DNA of 8,549 bases from Anaerolineae bacterium. Its GTDB lineage: Bacteria; Chloroflexota; Anaerolineae; Aggregatilineales; Phototrophicaceae. Location: the NCBI GenBank assembly GCA_014379235.1, contig JACMMD010000345.1, positions 1 through 8,549 on the forward strand. The letters are read 5' to 3'. How positions within the stretch are numbered: position 1 is the first letter of the stretch; each line of letters begins with the position of its first letter. A program made the position numbers and the translations under genes. Below are positions 1-5,650 of the stretch, piece by piece. Below the pieces are notes generated by a model that was given only the letters and a program-made list of their open reading frames with translations, had not been told where the DNA came from and did no database searches.

Positions 1-596
1 AATGCGATGTCGAGTTCCTTGCACAGCGGCAAAATCTCATCCTCGACTTCGCGTGTCCACAGTGAATATTCAGTTTGCAGCGCCGCGATAGGGTGAACGG
101 CCTGCGCCTTACGGATATTGTTGGGCGATGCTTCCGATAGACCCAAGAAACGCACTTTACCGGCCTGAACCAGTTCGGCCATCGCGCCGACAGTTTCTTC
201 AATCGGCACGTTGAGATCGACACGGTGCTGGTAGTACAGGTCGATCACTTCCACGCTGAGACGCTTGAGGCTGGCATCGCAGGCGCTGCGGACGTAATCC
301 GGCTTGCCGTTGATGCCGAGATAACTGCCATCATCGCCGCGCACATTGCCGAACTTGGTGGCCACAATCACGCTGTCGCGGCGATCAGCGATGGCCTTGC
401 CGACAAGCTGCTCATTGCGACCAACGCCGTACATATCGGCGGTGTCGAGAAAGTTTACGCCAAGATCAAGCGCACGGTGAATGGTAGCGATGCTCTGCAC
501 GTCGTCCGCGTCGCCATAAAATTCAGACATGCCCATGCAGCCCAAGCCGAGCGCCGAAACCTGTAAGTCGCTGCTGCCCAGTCGTCGTGTTTGCAT
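1..596 (-). CDS. Aldo/keto reductase, N-terminal 198 residues (cut by window edge)
   Basis: Predicted NAD(P)H-dependent oxidoreductase reducing aldehydes or ketones in the cytosol. Translation starts MQTRRLGSSDLQVSALGLGC and follows the (beta/alpha)8-barrel pattern of the AKR superfamily, closest by eye to the AKR13/YakC-like group. The family's catalytic tetrad is all visible: Asp51 and Tyr56 in FLDTADMYG, Lys81 in VATKFG, His124 in LYYQHRVD. The GKVRFLGLSEA segment (about residues 146-156) is also typical. The C-terminal part with the cofactor-binding loop lies beyond position 1. The ATG at 594-596 is preceded by a strong ribosome site, GGAGAGGG, at 601-608 on the plus coordinates, and by a MerR-type promoter. 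The gene is divergent from the winged-helix gene at 865. The substrate cannot be told from sequence. Confidence 0.95.
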   Translation of the reverse strand, partial: MQTRRLGSSDLQVSALGLGCMGMSEFYGDADDVQSIATIHRALDLGVNFLDTADMYGVGRNEQLVGKAIADRRDSVIVATKFGNVRGDDGSYLGINGKPDYVRSACDASLKRLSVEVIDLYYQHRVDLNVPIEETVGAMAELVQAGKVRFLGLSEASPNNIRKAQAVHPIAALQTEYSLWTREVEDEILPLCKELDIA

Positions 597-628
597 TAGA
601 ACCCTCTCCACATTTCGATGATGTCCAT

Positions 629-659
629 ACTCTACAACTTAGAGTGCGCGCGAAGTCAA
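629..659 (-). promoter_or_regulatory. MerR-type promoter/operator for the aldo/keto reductase gene
   Basis: On the minus strand TTGACT (654-659, -35) is followed after exactly 19 bp by TAGAGT (629-634, -10). The spacer region carries a dyad at 637-656 with ACTT and AAGT arms and 7 of 10 pairs matching. An over-long 19-20 bp spacer holding a dyad is the hallmark of promoters activated by MerR-family regulators, including AdhR-like ones that control aldehyde and ketone detoxification genes. No merR gene is in the window, so the regulator is inferred. The expected 5' leader is about 25 nt. Confidence 0.55.
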
Positions 660-664
660 GGAGT

Positions 665-755
665 AGTTATCGGTTTTAAGTTATGAGTGGTCAGTAAATA
701 GGATGATCGGCGCTCATGTGCTTGACTGAAAACTAACAACTGAAAACTGATAACC
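665..755. repeat. Inverted heptamer-array element, copy 1
   Basis: Two arrays of a 7-nt unit face away from each other. On the minus strand 695 to 665 reads four heptads of the form ACTnAnn (ACTGACC, ACTCATA, ACTTAAA, ACCGATA) plus ACT, 31 nt. On the plus strand 725-755 reads four heptads (ACTGAAA, ACTAACA, ACTGAAA, ACTGATA) plus ACC, 31 nt. The centre, 696-724, is 29 nt. The arms pair at 24 of 31 positions, so the unit can fold back. Copy 2 at 5000-5091 has the same dimensions. The element sits between two divergent genes. It resembles in form the heptanucleotide STRR repeats of cyanobacteria; that comparison is mine. Confidence 0.8.
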
Positions 756-798
756 TGTTGTTCTCATTTCCGGTTTCGGTTTATACTGTGAGCGAACG

Positions 799-836
799 TT
801 AATATCTTCTTGAGCTTGCGTTATACAACGTGAGCT
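799..836 (+). promoter_or_regulatory. Candidate promoter with overlapping dyad before the winged-helix gene
   Basis: TTAATA (799-804) and TATACA (822-827) are spaced by 17 bp and could be a sigma70-type promoter. A 24-bp dyad, 813-836, overlaps the -10: AGCT, TG, CGTT, centre ATAC, AACG, TG, AGCT. Both AGCT/CGTT arms are perfect. TGAGCT also recurs as a 20-bp-spaced direct repeat (811-816 and 831-836). A dyad over the -10 just before a predicted DNA-binding protein suggests an operator, possibly for autoregulation. In RNA the same dyad, with two G-U pairs, would be a 10-bp stem 28 nt before the start codon. Alternative -10 elements exist (TATACT 782-787, TATAGA 841-846). Confidence 0.35.
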
Positions 837-864
837 ACCCTATAGAGCAATCGAGCGGACACTG

Positions 865-1563
865 ATGGAACTGCCTTTTCACCTCAAGACTTTACCTCCT
901 GACGCGCTGGACGTGATTCGCTTTTTTGGTGGCTTGGCGGAGTCCACCGCTCATGCCGATGATATTGCGGATGGCGCGGATCTCAGTGACCGCGCATTCG
1001 GGAAGTCGATTCGGCGGCTGGTTACAAAAGGTTATTTGCAGATGGACGGCGACCAGATTTATCGCCTGACGGAGCAGGGCCATAAGGCTGTCGAGGAATT
1101 GGCAGAGTACGACGATGAAGCCACCGACGATGACGATGGCGGCAGCGAAATGGTAGAGACGATGCAGCGCGATCTGGTGCTGGCTCTCTCCAAGACATTG
1201 ATCGCTGGTGAACAGACAGAGATTTTTGTGGGCTTCAACCCGGCAGAATTGGGCGAAACCTTGCCCGATGGCGCAGAGGCGAATATCGTGGTGCGCTTGG
1301 GGGTCATCAACGGCCAGCCAGCGTCGCAAGAAGCAACCTTTGAACTCGGCAACGAGGCCGATTACACGACCTTTGGCATCACCGCCGGCAATTTCACTAA
1401 GCTGCGGCTGCGGGCACAGGTGTTCCAGTTGGGCCCCAACCCCGACGACATCTCGGTCAGCGGCGGCATGTATGTAGACATCAATGTAGTCGCAGATTTC
1501 GCGCAGGCCGATTTGTCCCTCACCGCCTACCGTGCCAGCGTTTCAATTAACCCGCCAGAATAG
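865..1563 (+). CDS. Winged-helix protein with acidic linker and C-terminal beta-rich domain, function unknown
   Basis: The 232-residue product has two parts. Residues about 13-80 read as a winged helix-turn-helix: helix around 13-24, HADDIADGA (30-38), a recognition-like helix SDRAFGKSIRRLVTKGYL (41-58), a wing with IYRLTEQG (65-72) and a closing helix. A very acidic linker (82-95, containing ATDDDDGG) leads to residues about 98-232, which alternate in a pattern suggesting a beta-sandwich, with no signal peptide or membrane segment. I do not recognise the second domain; it could bind a ligand or a partner. The ATG at 865 has only a weak ribosome site (GAGCGGAC, 853-860). The acyltransferase gene starts 29 nt after its stop, so the two are probably cotranscribed. 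Role as transcription regulator is inferred from fold alone. Confidence 0.75.
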   Translation: MELPFHLKTLPPDALDVIRFFGGLAESTAHADDIADGADLSDRAFGKSIRRLVTKGYLQMDGDQIYRLTEQGHKAVEELAEYDDEATDDDDGGSEMVETMQRDLVLALSKTLIAGEQTEIFVGFNPAELGETLPDGAEANIVVRLGVINGQPASQEATFELGNEADYTTFGITAGNFTKLRLRAQVFQLGPNPDDISVSGGMYVDINVVADFAQADLSLTAYRASVSINPPE

Positions 1564-1592
1564 GGTGAAACACCCCGCAAAGGGTTGAACGC

Positions 1593-2708
1593 ATGTCTCA
1601 GACCAATATCGTAGCTTATCCGCGCCGCGTCCTGCTGCGCGGTTTTGTGCGCCATGCGGGCCGCACATTGATGTCCGCGCTCACCCGCCCGATCATCAGC
1701 GGCCAAGAGAACCTACCCGAACGCGGGCCGCTGCTGCTGGTCGGCAACCACGTCGCTATGATGGAAGTGGTGATGATGGTGCTGTACGCCCCGTGGAACG
1801 TCGAAATACTCGGCGCGGGCGATATTCCGATTGACCCGCGTTACGCTCGAATCGCCGCCACCTATGGCTTCATCCCTATCAAGCGTGGCAGCGTTGATCG
1901 CGGCGGACTCAACAAGGCGTTGAGCGTGTTACAGCAGGGCGGCATCATCGGCATGTTCCCCGAAGGCGGCATCTGGGAAACCAAGATCAAGCAAGCGCGG
2001 GCCGGCGTGGCGTGGTTGAGCCATCAGGCACAAGCGCCGATTCTGCCGATGGGTTTCGGCGGCATGGAAGGCGCGATCACGGGCTTGATGCGCTTGCAGC
2101 GTCCGCAGTTGGTGATGAATATCGGGCCGGTCATTCCGCCGATCAATGCCGACGTTCCCGGCAAATCGCGCAAAGATGCACTGGACGATGCCGCCAACAT
2201 GATTATGGAGCGCATCGAAGAACTCATCCCCGACGAGGAGAAGATGCGTTCCAGCCCGTTTATCGAGGAACACTACGACTTTCAACTCTCGGTGCGGACT
2301 GCGAACAGTCAGCCGATCACGCTGCCCGAAGGTCTAGGCATCAGCGACCCCGAAGCGCTCGGCAAATTCTTCTTTCGTCCCGTGCTGCTGGATGCGCTGC
2401 GCCGTAACCTCAAGCGCCCCGTAGGTGATTTGCAGCGCTTCGAGACGGTTCATGATGCGCTGCGAATCACGAACGCCGCGCAAGCCGTGTTGGATTATCT
2501 CAACGAGAACCCGCACTTTTTCACGTATCGCTTCGGCTATGCGATAGGCGGCGCGATGAAACAGGGCTTTGTCGAAATCCGCGACATCGCTCGCTGGGCC
2601 GCGAACAACGGGGCAGCGATCACGCTCAAGCCGATACGCCGCTATCGTTTGGCCGAAGATGGTGAGGAACTCGTCGAGGAGACTCCCGGCGCGCCGCACG
2701 AAATTTAG
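1593..2708 (+). CDS. PlsC-family 1-acyl-glycerol-3-phosphate acyltransferase-like protein
   Basis: The 371-residue protein has a lysophospholipid acyltransferase (PlsC/LPLAT) domain in residues about 25-215; the family transfers acyl chains to lysophosphatidate or related lipids at the membrane. Block I is LLLVGNHVAMMEVV with His53, but the usual acidic residue of HX4D is Glu58, giving HX4E. Block II is around FIPIKRGS (93-100), block III is MFPEGGIW (121-128), block IV includes APILPMGF (148-155). Residues about 220-371 form an extra C-terminal region I do not recognise; ordinary PlsC proteins are about 240 residues. The ATG has AGGG (1581-1584) eight bases upstream. It lies 29 nt behind the winged-helix gene and 41 nt before DUF4058. 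The lipid substrate is unknown; a role in membrane phospholipid synthesis is inferred. Confidence 0.9.
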   Translation: MSQTNIVAYPRRVLLRGFVRHAGRTLMSALTRPIISGQENLPERGPLLLVGNHVAMMEVVMMVLYAPWNVEILGAGDIPIDPRYARIAATYGFIPIKRGSVDRGGLNKALSVLQQGGIIGMFPEGGIWETKIKQARAGVAWLSHQAQAPILPMGFGGMEGAITGLMRLQRPQLVMNIGPVIPPINADVPGKSRKDALDDAANMIMERIEELIPDEEKMRSSPFIEEHYDFQLSVRTANSQPITLPEGLGISDPEALGKFFFRPVLLDALRRNLKRPVGDLQRFETVHDALRITNAAQAVLDYLNENPHFFTYRFGYAIGGAMKQGFVEIRDIARWAANNGAAITLKPIRRYRLAEDGEELVEETPGAPHEI

Positions 2709-2723
2709 TGCTGAGTTCTGAGT
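2707..2723 (-). repeat. Short heptamer array overlapping the acyltransferase stop codon
   Basis: On the minus strand 2723 to 2707 reads ACTCAGA, ACTCAGC, ACT: two heptads plus ACT in the same 7-nt phase as the long elements, with C for G at the fourth position. It overlaps the last two bases of the TAG stop (2706-2708) and fills part of the 41-nt gap before DUF4058. No inverted partner array follows, so it is a truncated or half copy. Confidence 0.5.
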
Positions 2724-2749
2724 CAAAAAGGTTCGAGAGGTAAAGGCAA

Positions 2750-3646
2750 ATGCCGATCCACTCAGAGAAGAATTTATACGCAGGCGTGAACCCGCATCTC
2801 AACAGCTTTCTGCAAAACCCAACAAGGCGTTGGGGCAATTTTCATACACAGCATATTAGTGATTTGGTCAGAACACTGGATATGCAGCTTCCGCCCGGAT
2901 ATGCCAGCGCCGCCGAAGAGTCGCTGCAAATAAGGCAAATCACATTTGCCGAGCCGTTTTCACCAACGCAAGCGAGTTCTTCAAAAGCCGATGTGCTGAT
3001 TTATGGATCGTCCTCAAGCGGAAGCATATCTAGTCCGTTAGCGCCAAGTTCGCCTGTGGCAGAACTGAGCCTTGTCGAATCCGAAACCGAAGACGAGTCT
3101 TTACCAAGCGTCATCATTTATCGGCTTGACGAAGCAGGCTTGCCAGATACACCCGTAACGCGGGTCGAAGTGCTTTCACCCGCCAACAAGCCCGGCGGTT
3201 CGCATTATTCACAATATCGACGCAAGCGCTTAGAAAGCCTCAAGAGCGGACTCAATCTGGTGGAGATTGATTATCTGCATCAGACACGCCCGATCTTACC
3301 GACACTGCCCTCTTATGCTGATGATGAAGCAGGCGCTTTTCCGTTTTGGGTCATCGTCAGCGACCCTCATCCGGCATTTGAAGACGGGCAAGCGTTGGTC
3401 TATGGCGCTTCTGTGGATATGGAACTGCCGCGTATTCGACTGCCTCTCGCTGGCGATGATGAAATAATCTTCGACCTGCATATCGCCTACAATCAAACGT
3501 GCGTGAGTTCGCGCATGTTTCGCCAAGCGATAGACTATGCACAACTGCCAGTTCGATTTGATTTGTACAGTGATGAAGATCAAGCGCGCATTCGGGAACG
3601 CATAGCGATCATCGCACAAAATGTGGGTTTGAGTAACGAGGCGTGA
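2750..3646 (+). CDS. DUF4058 family protein
   Basis: The 298-residue protein matches the DUF4058 pattern: a start rich in NPHL (14-17), RWGNFHTQHI (27-36), a QLPPGY segment (46-51), then TRVEVLSPANKPGG (137-150), YRRKRLESLKSG (156-167) and NLVEIDYL (169-176). No biochemical function is established for the family as far as I know. The order ADVLIYG (Asp81), VEVLSP (Glu140), Lys157/159/165 and VEIDYL recalls the Uma2-like PD-(D/E)XK nuclease fold, which is inference. A serine-rich insert lies between Asp81 and Glu140 (77-105). The ATG has AGAGG (2736-2740) about nine bases upstream. It is probably transcribed with the acyltransferase and converges with the MazF gene. The coding sequence looks less GC-rich than rny, suggesting an accessory gene. 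Confidence 0.85.
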   Translation: MPIHSEKNLYAGVNPHLNSFLQNPTRRWGNFHTQHISDLVRTLDMQLPPGYASAAEESLQIRQITFAEPFSPTQASSSKADVLIYGSSSSGSISSPLAPSSPVAELSLVESETEDESLPSVIIYRLDEAGLPDTPVTRVEVLSPANKPGGSHYSQYRRKRLESLKSGLNLVEIDYLHQTRPILPTLPSYADDEAGAFPFWVIVSDPHPAFEDGQALVYGASVDMELPRIRLPLAGDDEIIFDLHIAYNQTCVSSRMFRQAIDYAQLPVRFDLYSDEDQARIRERIAIIAQNVGLSNEA

Positions 3647-3714
3647 TGGTCTACCGAGAAATAATGCGTAACGAACGATGAATTTTAAGGCATAATTCCC
3701 ACGCATCACGCCTC
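3638..3714. repeat. 11-bp perfect inverted repeat across two convergent stop codons
   Basis: GAGGCGTGATG at 3638-3648 and its exact complement at 3704-3714 enclose a 55-nt spacer. Each arm contains the end of a gene in the same frame: both DUF4058 and the MazF protein finish with GAG GCG TGA (Glu-Ala-stop) followed by TG. A nested pair, ATGCGT (3664-3669) and ACGCAT (3701-3706), shares part of the right arm. There is no T-run, so this is not a standard intrinsic terminator. Confidence 0.7.
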
Positions 3715-4095
3715 ACTAAAGAATGACCGCTGCAAAAAGCGCATACCAGCCAATATCTGGTTGATGCGCTGTTCGCTCAATGAGCCGATATATTCGCCCA
3801 ACTGCGTTTTATCCACTGACGAGACTTTGGAAACTTCCACAACGCTTTGCTTCGGTAAATTGGCTTCACCGACATCAAGTAAGACATTACCGGGATAGCT
3901 TGCCCGCTTGAGATTCGATGTCAGCGCGCACACGACCACCGTATCGAGTCGGCTGTGATTCAAGACATCATCTTGAACGACGACATAGGGATGCGGTATC
4001 CCCGACTCCGACTCGCTTGGATCGTCTAGTTGCAGCCAATAAATATCGCCCTGATTGATGACCAATTGAACCTCGCACCTATGACGGGCGTTCAT
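3706..4095 (-). CDS. PemK/MazF-family toxin-like protein, no antitoxin seen
   Basis: Family members are small ribosome-independent mRNA interferases that cleave RNA at short sites. The translation shows the MazF fold pattern: INQGDIYWLQL (13-23), PHPYVVVQDD (34-43), DTVVVCALTSNL (51-62), PGNVLL (68-73), PKQSVVEVSKV (81-91), LGEYIGSLS (99-107). In B. subtilis MazF the active residues are Arg25 and Thr48; here the threonine is Thr59 but the Arg position is His35. The ATG at 4093-4095 has no good ribosome site. A TTG at 4063-4065 (codon 11) has GCGAGG five bases upstream and would give a 119-residue protein starting (M)VINQGDIYW, the usual family start; I think it is at least as likely. The SDR stop is 51 nt upstream of the ATG with no antitoxin ORF between, and DUF4058 is convergent downstream. 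Confidence 0.88.
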   Translation of the reverse strand: MNARHRCEVQLVINQGDIYWLQLDDPSESESGIPHPYVVVQDDVLNHSRLDTVVVCALTSNLKRASYPGNVLLDVGEANLPKQSVVEVSKVSSVDKTQLGEYIGSLSEQRINQILAGMRFLQRSFFSEA

Positions 4096-4146
4096 TTGAA
4101 TGCTTCTACACCAGCACCGTATTAACTCGAACCTCGTCCCTCGAAC

Positions 4147-4986
4147 TTACTTCTCCTCCGGTGGACTCCAGCCGAACGGCGTATCCTCGCCCAACAATTC
4201 GATGGCGTGGAACTTGCGGCGTGGCTGCGTGTCGTCGTTTCTTTCGCTGAACGGGTCAATCGCGGTGCGGCGATCTGACTTGCCGAGCCGTCGCAAATCA
4301 GGCGCGTAGAACATCGTCTTATCACGCCGCCGTTCGAGCGCGATTTTGGCCACGCCTCGCGCCAGCACATCCACTGGAATCGGCGCAATCCGTCCGAATG
4401 CTAGCCACGAAGTCGGCGGAATGCTGCCAAGTAAAGTCAGCAGTTGGTAAAAGGGGTTGCGGCGCTGCCCGCGCAGATAGGCCACCGGAGCGCGCACGAT
4501 CATGCCATTTAGTCCCACGCGCTGCATGTAGGCTTCGGCGTCTCGTTTGGCACGGATATAATCGCCGCTGACCCACGGTGCACGAACCGCGCTCATCAAC
4601 AGCATGTGCGGCACACCATCGCCCACGCACATATTGGCCACGTTGCGCGCCGAAACGAAGTTCAGCCAGTTGTGGGTAAGTCCTTGCTGCGGATCGGCGA
4701 TCATACTGCCGACGGTATGCACGACGATGGCGTGTCCGCGACCTCGCCCGCGCAAGCTGGCCGGATTCCATACGTCCGACGACCACCAGCGCGCCCGCCC
4801 CGCCAATGCGCCGAGCTTGTCTTCCGCGCCGGGACGTACCAGCAGCGTGACTTCCGCCCCAGCCGCAATCAAGGCCGACGCGATGCTATCTCCGAGAAAC
4901 GTGCCGCCGCCCGTGACCAGGACGCGCTTGTCTTTTGCTGCCGCGCTAGGGTTTAGCACTGCCGTCGTGAGCGTAGTTGTCCGCAC
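4147..4986 (-). CDS. NAD(P)-dependent epimerase/SDR-like protein (atypical extended SDR)
   Basis: The 279-residue product has an N-terminal Rossmann fold beginning RVLVTGGGTFLGDSIASAL (21-39). The usual GxxGxxG has Thr29 in place of the middle glycine. The SDR catalytic residues are visible: Ser132 in LLMSAVRAP, and the YxxxK pair Tyr143/Lys147 in DYIRAK. VRAPVAYLRG (164-173) is the typical segment after the active site. It resembles the NDUFA9-like or NAD(P)H-binding atypical SDRs more than sugar-nucleotide epimerases. The start is GTG (4984-4986), chosen because AAGGGG (4991-4996 in plus coordinates) precedes it by four bases. The heptamer element begins two bases beyond the TTAAGGGG block, so its fold would lie in the 5' leader. 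MazF follows 51 nt downstream. Substrate unknown. Confidence 0.86.
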   Translation of the reverse strand: MRTTTLTTAVLNPSAAAKDKRVLVTGGGTFLGDSIASALIAAGAEVTLLVRPGAEDKLGALAGRARWWSSDVWNPASLRGRGRGHAIVVHTVGSMIADPQQGLTHNWLNFVSARNVANMCVGDGVPHMLLMSAVRAPWVSGDYIRAKRDAEAYMQRVGLNGMIVRAPVAYLRGQRRNPFYQLLTLLGSIPPTSWLAFGRIAPIPVDVLARGVAKIALERRRDKTMFYAPDLRRLGKSDRRTAIDPFSERNDDTQPRRKFHAIELLGEDTPFGWSPPEEK

Positions 4987-4999
4987 GTTGCCCCTTAAG

Positions 5000-5091
5000 A
5001 GTTGTCAGTTATCAGTCGTCGGTTGTCAGTAAAATCGACTCTATGAGTTTCGTTGCTTTTACTGAAAACTGAATACTGACAACTGTAAACT
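5000..5091. repeat. Inverted heptamer-array element, copy 2
   Basis: Same design as 665-755. On the minus strand 5030 to 5000 reads ACTGACA, ACCGACG, ACTGATA, ACTGACA plus ACT (31 nt); on the plus strand 5061-5091 reads ACTGAAA, ACTGAAT, ACTGACA, ACTGTAA plus ACT (31 nt). The centre 5031-5060 is 30 nt, and its ends (AAAA and TTTT) extend the inner pairing, so CAGTAAAA (5027-5034) and TTTTACTG (5057-5064) form a perfect 8-bp stem. The arms pair at 24 of 31 positions. The element abuts the ribosome site of the SDR gene on the minus strand. Confidence 0.85.
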
Positions 5092-5650
5092 AAATCGTCG
5101 CCAGCCACAAAATCGGTTGGATGTTGTGCAAATTTGTTAAAACGGGCATAATAGTCTTTGGTGGTTGTCATGGAATTGTACACCATCGGTTGTTTGAAGT
5201 ATCGTACACGATAGGCAACGACGCCGCTGTTGGTACTGGCTTGCTTGAGACTGATTGCAAACGAACGAAACTGCCGCCTGAACGCTGATAGCGCTCTCGC
5301 AGCAGGACGAGGAATCGAAACCCAACTATAGACCCGCGAGATGCTGGTTTATAACAGTGGTAAGCATGTCGAAGGACGTACAGCAGAAACACAGCCTAAG
5401 GTTCATCGCATGATCTAAATCCGTCTGCAAACCCGACCACTATTCGGGATTAAAGGCGTAGCACAACCGAACGCTGACCGAGCGCGCTGCTTCAATAAGC
5501 GCCATCTTGTCGTTGTAATCGAAAACTGAGCGATAACAAACAGCCGTTGGTGATCGAGCATTCATCACGGCTGTTTGCGTTTTAGCGTGATGGGTGTTGG
5601 GAAAGCGAAGCGAAGCCCAGAGGCGCAGGCCGAAGGACGCACCAGAGGCG
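5092..5650. other. Long intergenic region without a recognised gene
   Basis: About 560 bases between the SDR gene and recX hold no ORF I can assign. Visible items: a possible sigma70-like promoter on the plus strand (TTGTGC 5124-5129, 17 bp, CATAAT 5147-5152); a 14-bp palindrome TATCGT-AC-ACGATA (5200-5213); a minus-strand reading frame open from 5348 down to 4995, whose first ATG is at 5184-5186; a hairpin with a T-run at 5538-5583; and a 9-bp direct repeat CCAGAGGCG (5617-5625 and 5642-5650) just before the recX start. I looked for rnpB, tmRNA, SRP RNA and tRNA hallmarks and saw none. The promoter and hairpin would bound a transcript of roughly 420 nt, which is speculation. Confidence 0.4.
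5538..5583 (+). terminator. Terminator-like hairpin upstream of recX
   Basis: AAACAGCCGT (5538-5547) pairs perfectly with ACGGCTGTTT (5567-5576) around a 19-nt loop; an inner GTGAT/ATCAC pairing (5550-5554 and 5564-5568) is an alternative. TTTT follows at 5580-5583 after GCG. It would end a plus-strand transcript coming from the gene-free region and insulate recX. The gap before the T-run and the large loop make it a weak example. Confidence 0.4.

Noticed and set aside
5305..5330. Minus-strand GGGTTTCGATTCC resembling a tRNA T-arm
   Set aside because: The loop is one base too long, the stem does not close, and no anticodon or acceptor stem can be drawn around it.
5341..5418. 25-codon plus-strand ORF starting MLVYNSGKHVEGR
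   Set aside because: No ribosome site, no recognisable family and too short to support from this sequence alone.
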